A stretch of DNA of 17,970 bases from Methanobacterium sp. (GCA_021372715.1 JAJFTX010000156.1:1-17970); one strand, 5' to 3'; positions 9,927 through 17,146 are shown, numbered from the stretch's first letter. Translations and numbers: made by a program. Notes: generated by a model not told the origin, from the letters alone.

Positions 9927-10267
9927 TCCCGAACCTCATTCTAATTTAGATAATATTCATGATCGTATGTTATTTACAGATAAAAAAATCAGCAATATCC
10001 ATTACTGATTTATTCCATCTATAGTAAAAATATTATTGTAATGATTGTTAATGACAAATATTATTTTTTGATATATATAATGATCAGATCAATTTGGTTA
10101 TATCCACCAGAAATTGTATTAAGTTACTAGAATAGATCAAAAGATGGAATTCATTATATCTTTGGAAGTCACATGATTCCATTCGTATATTATCCCTTTG
10201 CAGCTTTTATCTGCATTCTTAAGATATTTTGTCTTTTGCTAAAAACTGATTAAAGGAGTCAATTAAC
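9927..10267. other. 341-bp divergent intergenic region with several dyads
   Basis: No plausible gene or tRNA is visible. Besides the 9986-10011 dyad, it holds a direct repeat AAATATTATT (10028-10037 and 10056-10065) and a bidirectional TATA-like GATATATATAATGATC (10070-10085). It also has a CAATTT/AAATTG dyad (10090-10116), a 10-bp inverted repeat with one bulged T (10144-10154 with 10173-10182), and a TGCAG/CTGCA hairpin (10199-10203 with 10211-10215). If transcription toward the adenosine-specific kinase starts after the TATA-like site, the last three lie in a leader of about 165 nt. The base composition is so AT-rich that some of these will be chance. Confidence 0.5.
9986..10011. promoter_or_regulatory. 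Imperfect dyad upstream of the HTH-cupin gene (candidate operator)
   Basis: The arms are AAATCAGCAATA (9986-9997) and CATTACTGATTT (10000-10011). Ten of 12 positions are complementary, and the spacer is 2 nt. On the minus strand the dyad runs directly into a TTTTTTTATC tract (9979-9988) that could serve as the TATA element of the regulator gene, about 60 bp before its ATG. This size and position suit an autoregulatory operator. A lone CTGATT half-site occurs at 10246-10251, just before the divergent gene. The arms are seen in the sequence; the function is inferred. Confidence 0.4.
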
Positions 10268-10756
10268 ATGGAATTAGAAATAAAAATGGTGGAGTTAGAA
10301 AATCCAGAAGATAGTAATTTAATACTGGGACAAAGTCATTTTATTAAAACTGTGGAAGACCTTTACGAAGCTATTATAAATACTGTGCCCCAGGCGGAGT
10401 TTGGACTTGCGTTTGCAGAAGCTTCTGGTGATTGTCTGGTGAGAAAAGCCGGTAATGATGATGATCTCACCAATATTGCAGCGGAAGAGGTTCTGAAGAT
10501 GGCTTGCGGCCATAGTTTCTTGATATATATTAAAAACGCATTTCCCATTAACGTGACTCAACGCATAATGAGTGTTCCAGAAGTGGTGAATCTTTACTGT
10601 GCAACGGCCAATCCAGTACAGGTAATAATTGCAGAAACAAAGCAAGGCAGGGGAATATTGGGAGTTATAGACGGTTCAAGTCCAGTTAATATAGAAACTG
10701 ATAATGATGTCATTTGGCGCAAGAAGTTCCTCAGAGATATTGGTTATAAATTATAA
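10268..10756 (+). CDS. Adenosine-specific kinase family protein (PF04008)
   Basis: A 162-residue protein matching the small archaeal/bacterial Adenosine_kin family, described as adenosine-specific kinases. The family characters are clear: LGQSHFIKTVEDLYEAI (20-36), FGLAFAEASGDCLVR (45-59), a GND triplet (62-64), SVPEV then CATANP (102-116), and AETKQGRGILGVIDG (122-136). There is no signal peptide or membrane segment. The start ATG follows AAAGGAGTC by about 10 nt. It is transcribed alone, divergently from the HTH-cupin regulator, across a 341-bp region with possible leader structure. The molecular assignment is strong. Its physiological role is poorly defined in the family, and nothing here links it to the acyl-CoA/VOR module except the shared intergenic region. 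Confidence 0.87.
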   Translation: MELEIKMVELENPEDSNLILGQSHFIKTVEDLYEAIINTVPQAEFGLAFAEASGDCLVRKAGNDDDLTNIAAEEVLKMACGHSFLIYIKNAFPINVTQRIMSVPEVVNLYCATANPVQVIIAETKQGRGILGVIDGSSPVNIETDNDVIWRKKFLRDIGYKL

Positions 10757-10763
10757 TTACTAT

Positions 10764-10781
10764 CGGTTTTATTTTTCTTAA
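10764..10781 (+). terminator. T-rich tract after the adenosine-specific kinase gene
   Basis: The segment CGGTTTTATTTTTCTTA starts about 8 nt after the stop codon. Archaeal RNA polymerase stops at such T-rich tracts without needing a hairpin. A TATA-like TTTATAG (10789-10795) follows at once and would serve the next gene. Confidence 0.4.
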
Positions 10782-10784
10782 AAA

Positions 10785-10795
10785 GAAATTTATAG
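10785..10795 (+). promoter_or_regulatory. TATA-box candidate for the 107-aa gene
   Basis: GAAATTTATAG resembles a BRE/TATA pair. Initiation about 25 bp downstream (near 10818) would give a leader of about 50 nt that keeps the AGGAGGAA ribosome binding site. A second TATA-like AATATAAAA at 10827-10835 is too close to the start to leave that site in the transcript. Confidence 0.35.
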
Positions 10796-10866
10796 CCCAA
10801 TTAACATATTATTAATATTGAAATAGAATATAAAAAATCAAAATATTAGCTCAGGAGGAAGTTAGT

Positions 10867-11190
10867 ATGTCTGAATCAAAGATGTTATTCAGAAGAGAAA
10901 GCGGAAGCAAGAAAAAAGATAATATACTTCTAGAAGTTGATGAAGACAGAATCAGCCTGCAGAACCGTCGGGAAAACGCTCTCATAATAACTTTTAAAGC
11001 AGTTGAAGATGAAATCAAGGACATATATCAATTTTTCAATGATTTCGACGAATTGGAACCCATATTTGTAAATATTGCAGATGCTGGTGATGTTGGATAT
11101 TATTACAGAGGTATCTCATCGGTTGAACAGGAAAATGAAGGAAAGCAAAAGTTCAGTGTTACTCTACAGTTAAGAAGGGACAAAATGTAA
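10867..11190 (+). CDS. Small conserved-looking protein of unknown function (107 aa)
   Basis: I do not recognise this family. It is a 107-residue soluble, charged protein. It has a basic N-terminus (FRRESGSKKKDN), a strand/helix-rich middle (ENALIITFKAVEDEIKDIYQ) and a C-terminus ending QKFSVTLQLRRDKM. It contains no Cys, no signal peptide and no membrane segment. It is very probably real: a canonical AGGAGGAA ribosome binding site sits 6-7 nt before the ATG, the frame is clean, and there are promoter-like and hairpin/terminator-like signals on both sides. It stands alone between the adenosine-specific kinase gene and the zinc-ribbon gene, so context gives no function. It may be restricted to Methanobacteriales; that is a guess. 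Confidence 0.75.
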   Translation: MSESKMLFRRESGSKKKDNILLEVDEDRISLQNRRENALIITFKAVEDEIKDIYQFFNDFDELEPIFVNIADAGDVGYYYRGISSVEQENEGKQKFSVTLQLRRDKM

Positions 11191-11239
11191 AAAGTCAGGG
11201 ATATTATTAATCAATCTATTTTCCTTATCCCTTACTTTT
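11190..11239 (+). terminator. Long imperfect hairpin directly after the 107-aa gene
   Basis: Left arm AAAAGTCAGGGATA (11190-11203) pairs with right arm TATCCCTTACTTTT (11226-11239) at 13 of 14 positions, with a single C/T mismatch and a 22-nt loop. The stem begins at the last base of the stop codon and its right arm ends in TTTT, so it resembles a stem-loop terminator or a 3'-end stabiliser. Intrinsic stem-loop terminators are unusual in archaea, where T tracts suffice. Confidence 0.45.
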
Positions 11240-11452
11240 CAACGTTTTAGAGAATCCATAATCTAAAGATAAACTATTTTAATAAATCCCTAATTTTAAA
11301 CCTGGTTTTTATTTCATTGATAAAATTTATTAACAACTTTTACAATCTAAATAAAATATCATGAATTAATTATATTCTTATTTCATAGGATTAAAATTAT
11401 TAAAATTCCCATTGATTAAAAGTAATCAAAAAAAATAGAATAAGTTATCGAG

Positions 11453-11692
11453 GTGTTCGAAATAAAGATAACCCATCACCATAACGATCAGCCTGAAAAA
11501 GTAAAACAAGATGTAGATGACAAAAGAAAAAAAGAAACAAATGAAGAACAGCCCAAGCCAGAGAAGATTGAAACCTGCTACTTCTGTCATCAGAAATTCG
11601 ACATCAACAAAGATGACTACAGCCACTATAAATATGGTAAATTTCCCATGTGCGCTTACTGTTCAGAATTTTACGGGTTTTATTCAGATTAA
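11453..11692 (+). CDS. Small zinc-ribbon-like protein (79 aa)
   Basis: A small protein with a His-rich start (THHHND), a highly charged Lys/Glu linker (about 16-40) and a C-terminal zinc-binding module. The module has CYFC (Cys42, Cys45) and CAYC (Cys67, Cys70), 21 residues apart, followed by SEFYGFYSD. This four-Cys pattern indicates a structural Zn site; the partner or target is unknown. The only in-frame conventional start is a GTG (11453) lying inside GAGGTG, with no ribosome binding site of its own; an in-frame stop lies 12 nt upstream. GAGGTG would instead be ideally spaced (6 nt) before an ATA at 11462. It ends 16 bp from the oppositely oriented glmM stop. The module is convincing, the start is not. 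Confidence 0.75.
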   Translation: MFEIKITHHHNDQPEKVKQDVDDKRKKETNEEQPKPEKIETCYFCHQKFDINKDDYSHYKYGKFPMCAYCSEFYGFYSD

Positions 11693-11708
11693 ATTAAAAT
11701 ATGATAAA

Positions 11709-13064
11709 TCAGTCTTTTAAATGCTCTAAAACCAGTGATATTCCCCATTCAGCCATTTTTTTAGCGTCTTCTTCTTTTTTCGCCTCAGCAAAGCATCTGA
11801 ATATTGGTTCAGTACCAGAAGGTCTGATTATCACCCATCCCTCATCGGTGAATATTTTAACTCCATCCTTGGTATCAACCTCAAATTCACATGTGGCCTG
11901 AGCAATCCTCTCCATAACCTCCTCTTTCAGATCATCAGGACACTCCACTTTCCTCTTCTCGGAACGATATGAAGGAAGCTCACCAATTAGTGTAGAGAGT
12001 GATTTTTTCTCCTTAGCGATTATCTCCACTATCTTCGCCGTAGTAAGGGCGGCATCCCTTCCATAAACAAATTCAGGAAATATTAAACCACCATTTTCTT
12101 CTCCACCAAATAATCCATTTTTCTCTTTAAGTTCCCTGGCCACTAGCAAATCACCCACCCGGGTAGCTATAACTTCACCACTATACTCTTCCGCAATATC
12201 ATAGATAGCTGATGAAGTGGCCACCGTAGTGACGATCAAACCTCCCCCATTCTCTATGAGCATGAATTTTTCCACTAGAGCAAAGGTTTTATCACCAAAT
12301 ACGAAGTTCCCATACTCATCTATACAGATAGTACGGTCAGCATCACCATCATGGGCAATACCCAGATCAGCCCCTAAATTCTTCACAGCGTTTATCAGAT
12401 CCTGCAGATTGTCTTCAGTGGGTTCCGGATCCCTTCCCGGGACAAAACCATCAGGCTGACAGTTCATGGTGATAACCTGACATCCCAGACCCCTTAAAAG
12501 ATATGGAGTAGTGAAACAAGCAGCTCCACTTCCACAATCCACAACCACCTTTAATCCTGCATCTCTAATGGCTTCAACATCCACACGAGAGATAACTTTT
12601 TCTATATATTCATCTATAATGTTAGAATTAGTTTCCACTTCTGCAATCTGATCCCAGGATACTCGCCCAGGATTTTCTGCAAAGAACATATCCTCTATCT
12701 TCTCTTCCATCTCATCAGGTATTCCAATTCCATCAGCATCAACGAATTTAATCCCATTATCATGAGGAGGATTATGAGATGCGGTTATAATCACCCCACC
12801 ATCATAATAATTTCTAACCGCATATTGAACAGCAGGTGTAGGTAATATCCCCAGATCAATAACCTTACATCCAGATGAAAGCAGACCAGATATCACAGCA
12901 TGCTTAATCAGGGGTGTGGATGTTCTGGTATCACCACCAACTGCAACCGAACCCTTAACCAAGGTTCCATAGGCTGCTGCCAGTTTTGAAGCAAATTCCG
13001 GGGTCAAAACCTTATTAGCCAATCTTCTTACACCGAAAGTTCCAAATAATCGTTTGTTTGTCAT
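11709..13064 (-). CDS. glmM: Phosphoglucosamine mutase
   Basis: An alpha-D-phosphohexomutase that converts GlcN-6-P to GlcN-1-P on the way to UDP-GlcNAc, a precursor of pseudomurein and surface glycans. It has 451 residues, normal length. All four family loops are present: phosphoserine loop TASHNPP (94-100, Ser96), metal loop DGDADR (239-244), sugar-binding GEENGG (321-326) and phosphate-binding RPSGTEP (414-420). The archaeal-type N-terminus LFGTFGVRRLAN and the absence of extra domains favour GlmM over phosphomannomutase, though archaeal members can be bifunctional. The start at 13064 has AAAGGAAGT about 7 nt upstream and a GATATATATC TATA-like element about 40 bp upstream. It is monocistronic: it converges with the zinc-ribbon gene and diverges from the archaeoflavoprotein gene. 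Confidence 0.92.
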   Translation of the reverse strand: MTNKRLFGTFGVRRLANKVLTPEFASKLAAAYGTLVKGSVAVGGDTRTSTPLIKHAVISGLLSSGCKVIDLGILPTPAVQYAVRNYYDGGVIITASHNPPHDNGIKFVDADGIGIPDEMEEKIEDMFFAENPGRVSWDQIAEVETNSNIIDEYIEKVISRVDVEAIRDAGLKVVVDCGSGAACFTTPYLLRGLGCQVITMNCQPDGFVPGRDPEPTEDNLQDLINAVKNLGADLGIAHDGDADRTICIDEYGNFVFGDKTFALVEKFMLIENGGGLIVTTVATSSAIYDIAEEYSGEVIATRVGDLLVARELKEKNGLFGGEENGGLIFPEFVYGRDAALTTAKIVEIIAKEKKSLSTLIGELPSYRSEKRKVECPDDLKEEVMERIAQATCEFEVDTKDGVKIFTDEGWVIIRPSGTEPIFRCFAEAKKEEDAKKMAEWGISLVLEHLKD

Positions 13065-13102
13065 GAAAATACTTCCTTTTTTATTAAATAATAAAATAGA
13101 AT

Positions 13103-13112
13103 GATATATATC
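13103..13112 (-). promoter_or_regulatory. TATA-box candidate for glmM
   Basis: GATATATATC is itself palindromic and lies 39-48 bp before the glmM ATG, so initiation would fall about 20 nt before the start. A 9-bp inverted repeat TTTAATTCC (13124-13132) / GGAATTAAA (13190-13198) also lies in this 206-bp divergent region. Confidence 0.4.
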
Positions 13113-13270
13113 TTTAATTTAATTTTAATTCCCTTTGATTTAATATTTTAACCTGACTAAATAAATAAGTATCGAGAAAAAAAATAATAGGAATTAAATT
13201 CATAATAACAATTAGATAATTTAGCTAAAATTTTTCAATACATTGAGTAAAAATCTACTGAGGTGGATCA

Positions 13271-13828
13271 ATGGCTAAAAGAAAGGTTGCCTGGGGCATA
13301 ACCGGTGCTGGAGATAAAATAGAGAAAACCATTGAAATAATGAAGACTATTAAAGAAAAATTTGACGAAGAAGTTGAAATTGAAGTCTTTATTTCCAAAG
13401 CTGGAGATCAGGTAGTTAAATATTACGAGATATCCCATGAAATTGAATCCAATTTTAACAATATCTGGGTGGAAATAAATGCCAACGCTCCATTTTTAGC
13501 CGGAAATATTCAATTAGGTAAGTATGAATTCATGTTAGTTGCTCCTGCATCAGCAAACACCGTTGCAAAGATTGCACTGAGAATGGGAGACACCCTCATA
13601 TCTAACGCCTCATTAATGGGTCAAAAAGCAGATGTTCCCCTTTACATATTACCATCTGATGTTGAAGAAGGGACCACCATCACTCAACTTCCTGATGGAA
13701 AGGATTTAAAAATAACCATAAGAAAAGAAGATGTGGAACACGTGCATAAGTTAGCTAATATGGATAATACCTATATATTAAAAAAACCAGCAGATATCGC
13801 CCCAGTATTCGATGAATACTTTGGATAA
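13271..13828 (+). CDS. afpA: Archaeoflavoprotein (AfpA-like, FMN-binding)
   Basis: A 185-residue flavoprotein of the FMN-binding HFCD/flavoprotein superfamily (PF02441), most like the archaeoflavoproteins of methanogens and Archaeoglobus, which accept electrons from ferredoxin. Visible motifs: WGITGAG (8-14) for phosphate/flavin contact, SKAG (42-45), and the long APASANTVAKIA...GDTLISNA segment (91-113) typical of the flavin-binding site. There is no fused iron-sulfur domain, which argues against the longer DmrB/dihydromethanopterin-reductase type. The symbol is therefore tentative. The start is secure: AGGTGGATC lies 4-5 nt before the ATG. It diverges from glmM and ends 7 bp from the convergent envelope gene. 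Confidence 0.82.
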   Translation: MAKRKVAWGITGAGDKIEKTIEIMKTIKEKFDEEVEIEVFISKAGDQVVKYYEISHEIESNFNNIWVEINANAPFLAGNIQLGKYEFMLVAPASANTVAKIALRMGDTLISNASLMGQKADVPLYILPSDVEEGTTITQLPDGKDLKITIRKEDVEHVHKLANMDNTYILKKPADIAPVFDEYFG

Positions 13829-13830
13829 CA

Positions 13831-13837
13831 TTTTTTT
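13831..13837 (+). terminator. T7 tract after the archaeoflavoprotein gene
   Basis: Seven consecutive T residues begin 3 nt after the stop codon, the usual archaeal terminator form. The tract overlaps the stop codon of the convergent gene. Confidence 0.45.
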
Positions 13838-15437
13838 AAATTCCAGGAGTAAGTTGGGAATAAATGATAAAATATTGATCAGTACCCTCCTGTGTACAAA
13901 TCCAAGAATTAAAAAGATAATTCCATTTGAATGATGCTTCTGTATGGATTTCTTCCCACATATTCCCTTTTTTAATCCAATAAACCCTATAATAAACTTT
14001 ATTATCACTTAAATATTCAACAGTCCAGGTGTCATTTTCACTTGTATAGTAAGTTCCATTATCAGTTTGATTGGCATGAATCCAATGCCAGGAATACTGT
14101 GAACCAGAATAACAGTACCACTCCCTTTCATTATATCTATGCCAAATATAGGGATGTATCCCTTCCCAATGAGAATACCAAGTGTTAAGTCCAATTTTTG
14201 TAACAGACAACTGTGAACCACTACTGGTATACCAATTAACATTCCGTATAATAACATCCAGTAAAGGAGGATATGGTGAATATTCGGTTAGGATCTGGTT
14301 CATATCAACATCTGTTAAATTTAAACCTTCACCAAACCATTTTTTACCCCATGTATTTCCTGTTCCTAGAAGAGATTCAGCCGTCAGAATTTTAGTCTCA
14401 TATAAACCTGTTGCCTCGTTAACTGTTCTGAAGTTGGTTAAAGAATATGTAGTGATGTTATTTGCGCCTAATTTAGAATTAAATCTCTCAGATACAAAAT
14501 CAGGCTCTTCCATTTGCAAGTAATCTGCAGGACCGTTACGGGTTAGGATTGCAATATTTATCCCCTTAGATTTAATGAAATCTACAGTTTCATCCATGTG
14601 TAAAGTTGGATCCTGTATAATAATGGAGTTATTTCGATATGCCAGAGGAATTATTGCTGGTAATTCCCCATAAAAACCACAGTAAGCAGAGTTTATATTT
14701 ACTCCTTTTTGTTTCTGTATATCAATTATCCGTTCTGATACAATTTCACTAGTCTCGAAACTATCATTTCCACTCAAATTTTCAATGGTCAGATTTTTTG
14801 CTTTCAAATCATCAATTATATTGCTAGAAACCCCTCCCACTATAATCACTTTTTTTATATTAAATTTAGAGAGGTAAGCACTATATTCTGGGGGTAATGT
14901 ATTAGAAGAGGTGTATTTACCGGGTTCAGCTACCACGAAAACAGGAATATTCATTACCGAACCTAATAGTGATGCTGAAGGATCAGCAGGGGTGATTATA
15001 ACCGTGTCCTGTGATTGGTAAGTTTTTTCAGCTATTTCAGTAAGAATTCTTGCCTTAGATCCTCCATTTATCTGTTCTATCTTCAGATTCTGTAATTTTA
15101 AAAAATAAATCTGCCCGGGAGAAACAGGACCAACCACTATCGCCTTCTTGATATTAGCCTGATCTTTAAATAATGGTAACCATTGATTTAAGGGATAAGG
15201 TATGGTTTTACTGGATAGAATAAGAGGTATACCTTCTCGACCAGCATAGGATGCTACACCCACCTCTAATCCCTTCATATCACCTGTGGAGTATGATATT
15301 ATTATGGTATCATTTGCTTCATTGGAAAACCCATTGAATGATTCACTACCTATAAAAAGTGGAGTAATCAAGTAGTAAATTACCACAATTATTCCCATGA
15401 GACCTATAAATATTAATAACTGCTGTGATCTTCTCAT
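13836..15437 (-). CDS. Membrane-anchored cell-wall-binding-repeat (CWB2) protein with aromatic-rich C-terminal domain
   Basis: An extracytoplasmic envelope protein of 533 residues. It starts MRRSQQ, followed by one hydrophobic segment (about 7-29), which could be an uncleaved anchor or signal. Residues about 43-125 and 143-226 are two cell-wall-binding type 2 repeats (KKAIVVGPVSPGQI; KKVIIVGGVSSNII), and 229-305 looks like a divergent third (ending INIAILTRNGPAD). In bacteria, triplets of this repeat bind cell-wall polymers. Here the likely ligand is the pseudomurein layer, by inference. Residues about 400-533 form an unrecognised domain with 12 Trp and 16 Tyr that looks internally duplicated. 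NxS/T sequons are frequent (for example at 42, 215 and 220). A GTGATT ribosome binding site precedes the ATG. It follows the GT-C-like gene by 81 bp with its own TATA-like element. Confidence 0.83.
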   Translation of the reverse strand: MRRSQQLLIFIGLMGIIVVIYYLITPLFIGSESFNGFSNEANDTIIISYSTGDMKGLEVGVASYAGREGIPLILSSKTIPYPLNQWLPLFKDQANIKKAIVVGPVSPGQIYFLKLQNLKIEQINGGSKARILTEIAEKTYQSQDTVIITPADPSASLLGSVMNIPVFVVAEPGKYTSSNTLPPEYSAYLSKFNIKKVIIVGGVSSNIIDDLKAKNLTIENLSGNDSFETSEIVSERIIDIQKQKGVNINSAYCGFYGELPAIIPLAYRNNSIIIQDPTLHMDETVDFIKSKGINIAILTRNGPADYLQMEEPDFVSERFNSKLGANNITTYSLTNFRTVNEATGLYETKILTAESLLGTGNTWGKKWFGEGLNLTDVDMNQILTEYSPYPPLLDVIIRNVNWYTSSGSQLSVTKIGLNTWYSHWEGIHPYIWHRYNEREWYCYSGSQYSWHWIHANQTDNGTYYTSENDTWTVEYLSDNKVYYRVYWIKKGNMWEEIHTEASFKWNYLFNSWICTQEGTDQYFIIYSQLTPGI

Positions 15438-15482
15438 TTTTAATCACTTAATGTAATATGATGTTTTATTTATAATTATAAA

Positions 15483-15491
15483 GTTATAAAT
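15483..15491 (-). promoter_or_regulatory. TATA-box candidate for the CWB2-repeat gene
   Basis: On the minus strand this reads ATTTATAAC, 46-54 bp before the ATG, which predicts initiation about 20 nt upstream of it. The same TTTATAAC octamer occurs before the GT-C-like gene at 17201-17208. Confidence 0.4.
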
Positions 15492-15518
15492 CTCATATAA
15501 TAATTTAAAATATTCTAA

Positions 15519-17132
15519 TCATTCTATAATACATATAATGTAGTTTCCATTCCTATAAACCTCCCGTGCATAAGGAGGTATTTCCATACCATTCCTAAGA
15601 AGGAGGTATTTGATATTGGCATTTAAAATTTCCTCCCTACTCAGATTACTGAGATCATTCATATCCCGTTTAAATACATAATAGGGTATACTTTCACTAT
15701 AACCACCTTTTATAACATGGAGTCTTGAAGTGGAGACAATAATAGTATCCATATATGAATCAACAGAATATACTGTACTATTTTTATCTCCATTTTTTTT
15801 AAACCATTCCATTACACCTTCACGGTTCTCTGCCAGGGTTAAATTCCCATATCTATCTGCTATCACCTGAAATTTAAATATATAATCCATTGGATTAAAG
15901 AGTAAATGAACTGTCTGGGGGAAAATATAATCCGGATGAGCATCCTCCTGACTCACCAGATTAGGAGTGTAACCATCTGCAAAAACCACTCCAGATACCA
16001 TGGTGAAAACAGCCAATAAAATTATTATCATCGGTTTAAAATGCTTTTTAATGTATAAATAAGGATCCGTAACCGGATGTGTAACTGAAGATTTTTCTGA
16101 CTTCTTAAAACCATTATCTAACCGATCCAGTATTACTGCTAATCCATATCCTGCCATTATTATGATAGGGTAAGAAGCCACTTCCAGAATACGGATAGGA
16201 ATTAAATTTAAACCCAGAAAGTATGCCCTGCTCAATAATAAAATGGAAAATGCCCAGACTAATATAAATATTCCCTTGTTTTCGCCTTTTTTTAATAGTA
16301 AAAGACCACCTACAGTGGCCAATATGGTGGGGATTATACCCAAATATCTGATGTAATATTCAGAAATAGGCAGAGGATATCCGGAGAAAACATTGAACTG
16401 AGGATGGTAAAAGAGATAAAGGGGACCCCACCAAAGTAGAGCTAAAACAGTAGTAATTAATAAGAATATAATAAGGAATTTAAAGCTGATATTTCTCTTT
16501 AAAATCTTCATAGTTACTGCAAAAAGCAATATAACCATTATGATAATCAGAGCAGTTAAACTATGAGTTAAACATACAACACCACATAAAATTCCAGATA
16601 TAATTAGATATCTTAAATTTAGGTCTTCATTGGCCAGATAATAGAGATACAATACCAGAGGCATTAAAATAAAGCTTAAAGTAGCAGGGGATACTATAAA
16701 TCCCCTGTTAAAAGTTATAAGACTATATATCGTTAATAGACCTGCAGAAATTCCGGATATTAAACCAAATAACCGGTAAGTAACGAAAGTTATGACCAAT
16801 ACCAGGGCCATACCTAAAAAAGGCTGCATAAACCGAACTATTTGAAAAGGATCCCAGTTAAATAGAATGGATAATCCTGCCAGTAGAAGATGGAAAACAG
16901 GAGGATATGCAATGGGTCTTCCAGAGGGTGCTACAGTTAAAGGGTCCCATAGGGTAAATCCATTAGCCAGATAAAGCTGGGTTAAATGAACATGATAATA
17001 AATATCCCAACTTAAGGGCCATTGAAATTTTAAAGTAGGGATTAATACTATTAAAAACGCCATTAAAGCCGGAATTATTAATAAAAATTTTTTCCAACTA
17101 TATAAATTGGCTGAAGATACTTTTTTAGTAAT
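15519..17132 (-). CDS. Polytopic GT-C-like membrane protein (putative glycosyltransferase), probable AUU start
   Basis: A multi-span membrane protein, about 537 residues from the start chosen here, with roughly ten or more hydrophobic helices and a C-terminal extracytoplasmic part of about 150 residues. The first external loop holds DIYYH (43-47), then DP (63-64) and a YPPVFH stretch (76-81). This resembles the first-loop acidic motif of GT-C enzymes such as oligosaccharyltransferases and PMT-like mannosyltransferases. The WWDYG motif of AglB/STT3 is absent, so it is not a conventional oligosaccharyltransferase. Start: the first in-frame ATG is at 17063, has no ribosome binding site and would cut into the first membrane helix. 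The frame continues upstream, and AGGAGG lies 7-8 nt before an ATT at 17132, giving a Lys-bearing N-terminus (ITKKVSSANLYSWKK) before an intact helix. It diverges from a GT2 gene and precedes the CWB2 gene, pointing to surface-glycan assembly. Confidence 0.75.
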   Translation of the reverse strand: MTKKVSSANLYSWKKFLLIIPALMAFLIVLIPTLKFQWPLSWDIYYHVHLTQLYLANGFTLWDPLTVAPSGRPIAYPPVFHLLLAGLSILFNWDPFQIVRFMQPFLGMALVLVITFVTYRLFGLISGISAGLLTIYSLITFNRGFIVSPATLSFILMPLVLYLYYLANEDLNLRYLIISGILCGVVCLTHSLTALIIIMVILLFAVTMKILKRNISFKFLIIFLLITTVLALLWWGPLYLFYHPQFNVFSGYPLPISEYYIRYLGIIPTILATVGGLLLLKKGENKGIFILVWAFSILLLSRAYFLGLNLIPIRILEVASYPIIIMAGYGLAVILDRLDNGFKKSEKSSVTHPVTDPYLYIKKHFKPMIIILLAVFTMVSGVVFADGYTPNLVSQEDAHPDYIFPQTVHLLFNPMDYIFKFQVIADRYGNLTLAENREGVMEWFKKNGDKNSTVYSVDSYMDTIIVSTSRLHVIKGGYSESIPYYVFKRDMNDLSNLSREEILNANIKYLLLRNGMEIPPYAREVYRNGNYIICIIE

Positions 17133-17138
17133 GAAATT

Positions 17139-17146
17139 TCCTCCTG
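17139..17146 (-). promoter_or_regulatory. Shine-Dalgarno AGGAGG that decides the GT-C-like gene start
   Basis: CAGGAGGA on the minus strand is the strongest ribosome binding site near this gene. No ATG, GTG or TTG follows it at a usable distance in the frame. The ATT at 17132-17130 is 7-8 nt downstream and in frame, while the first in-frame ATG is more than 70 nt away. Confidence 0.65.

Noticed and set aside
10319..10645. 108-aa minus-strand open frame
   Set aside because: It is fully antisense to the clearly recognisable adenosine-specific kinase gene and has no ribosome binding site or motif.
14182..14523. 113-aa plus-strand open frame
   Set aside because: It lies antisense within the CWB2-repeat gene, which has coherent repeats and an N-terminal anchor. 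Nothing supports the antisense product.
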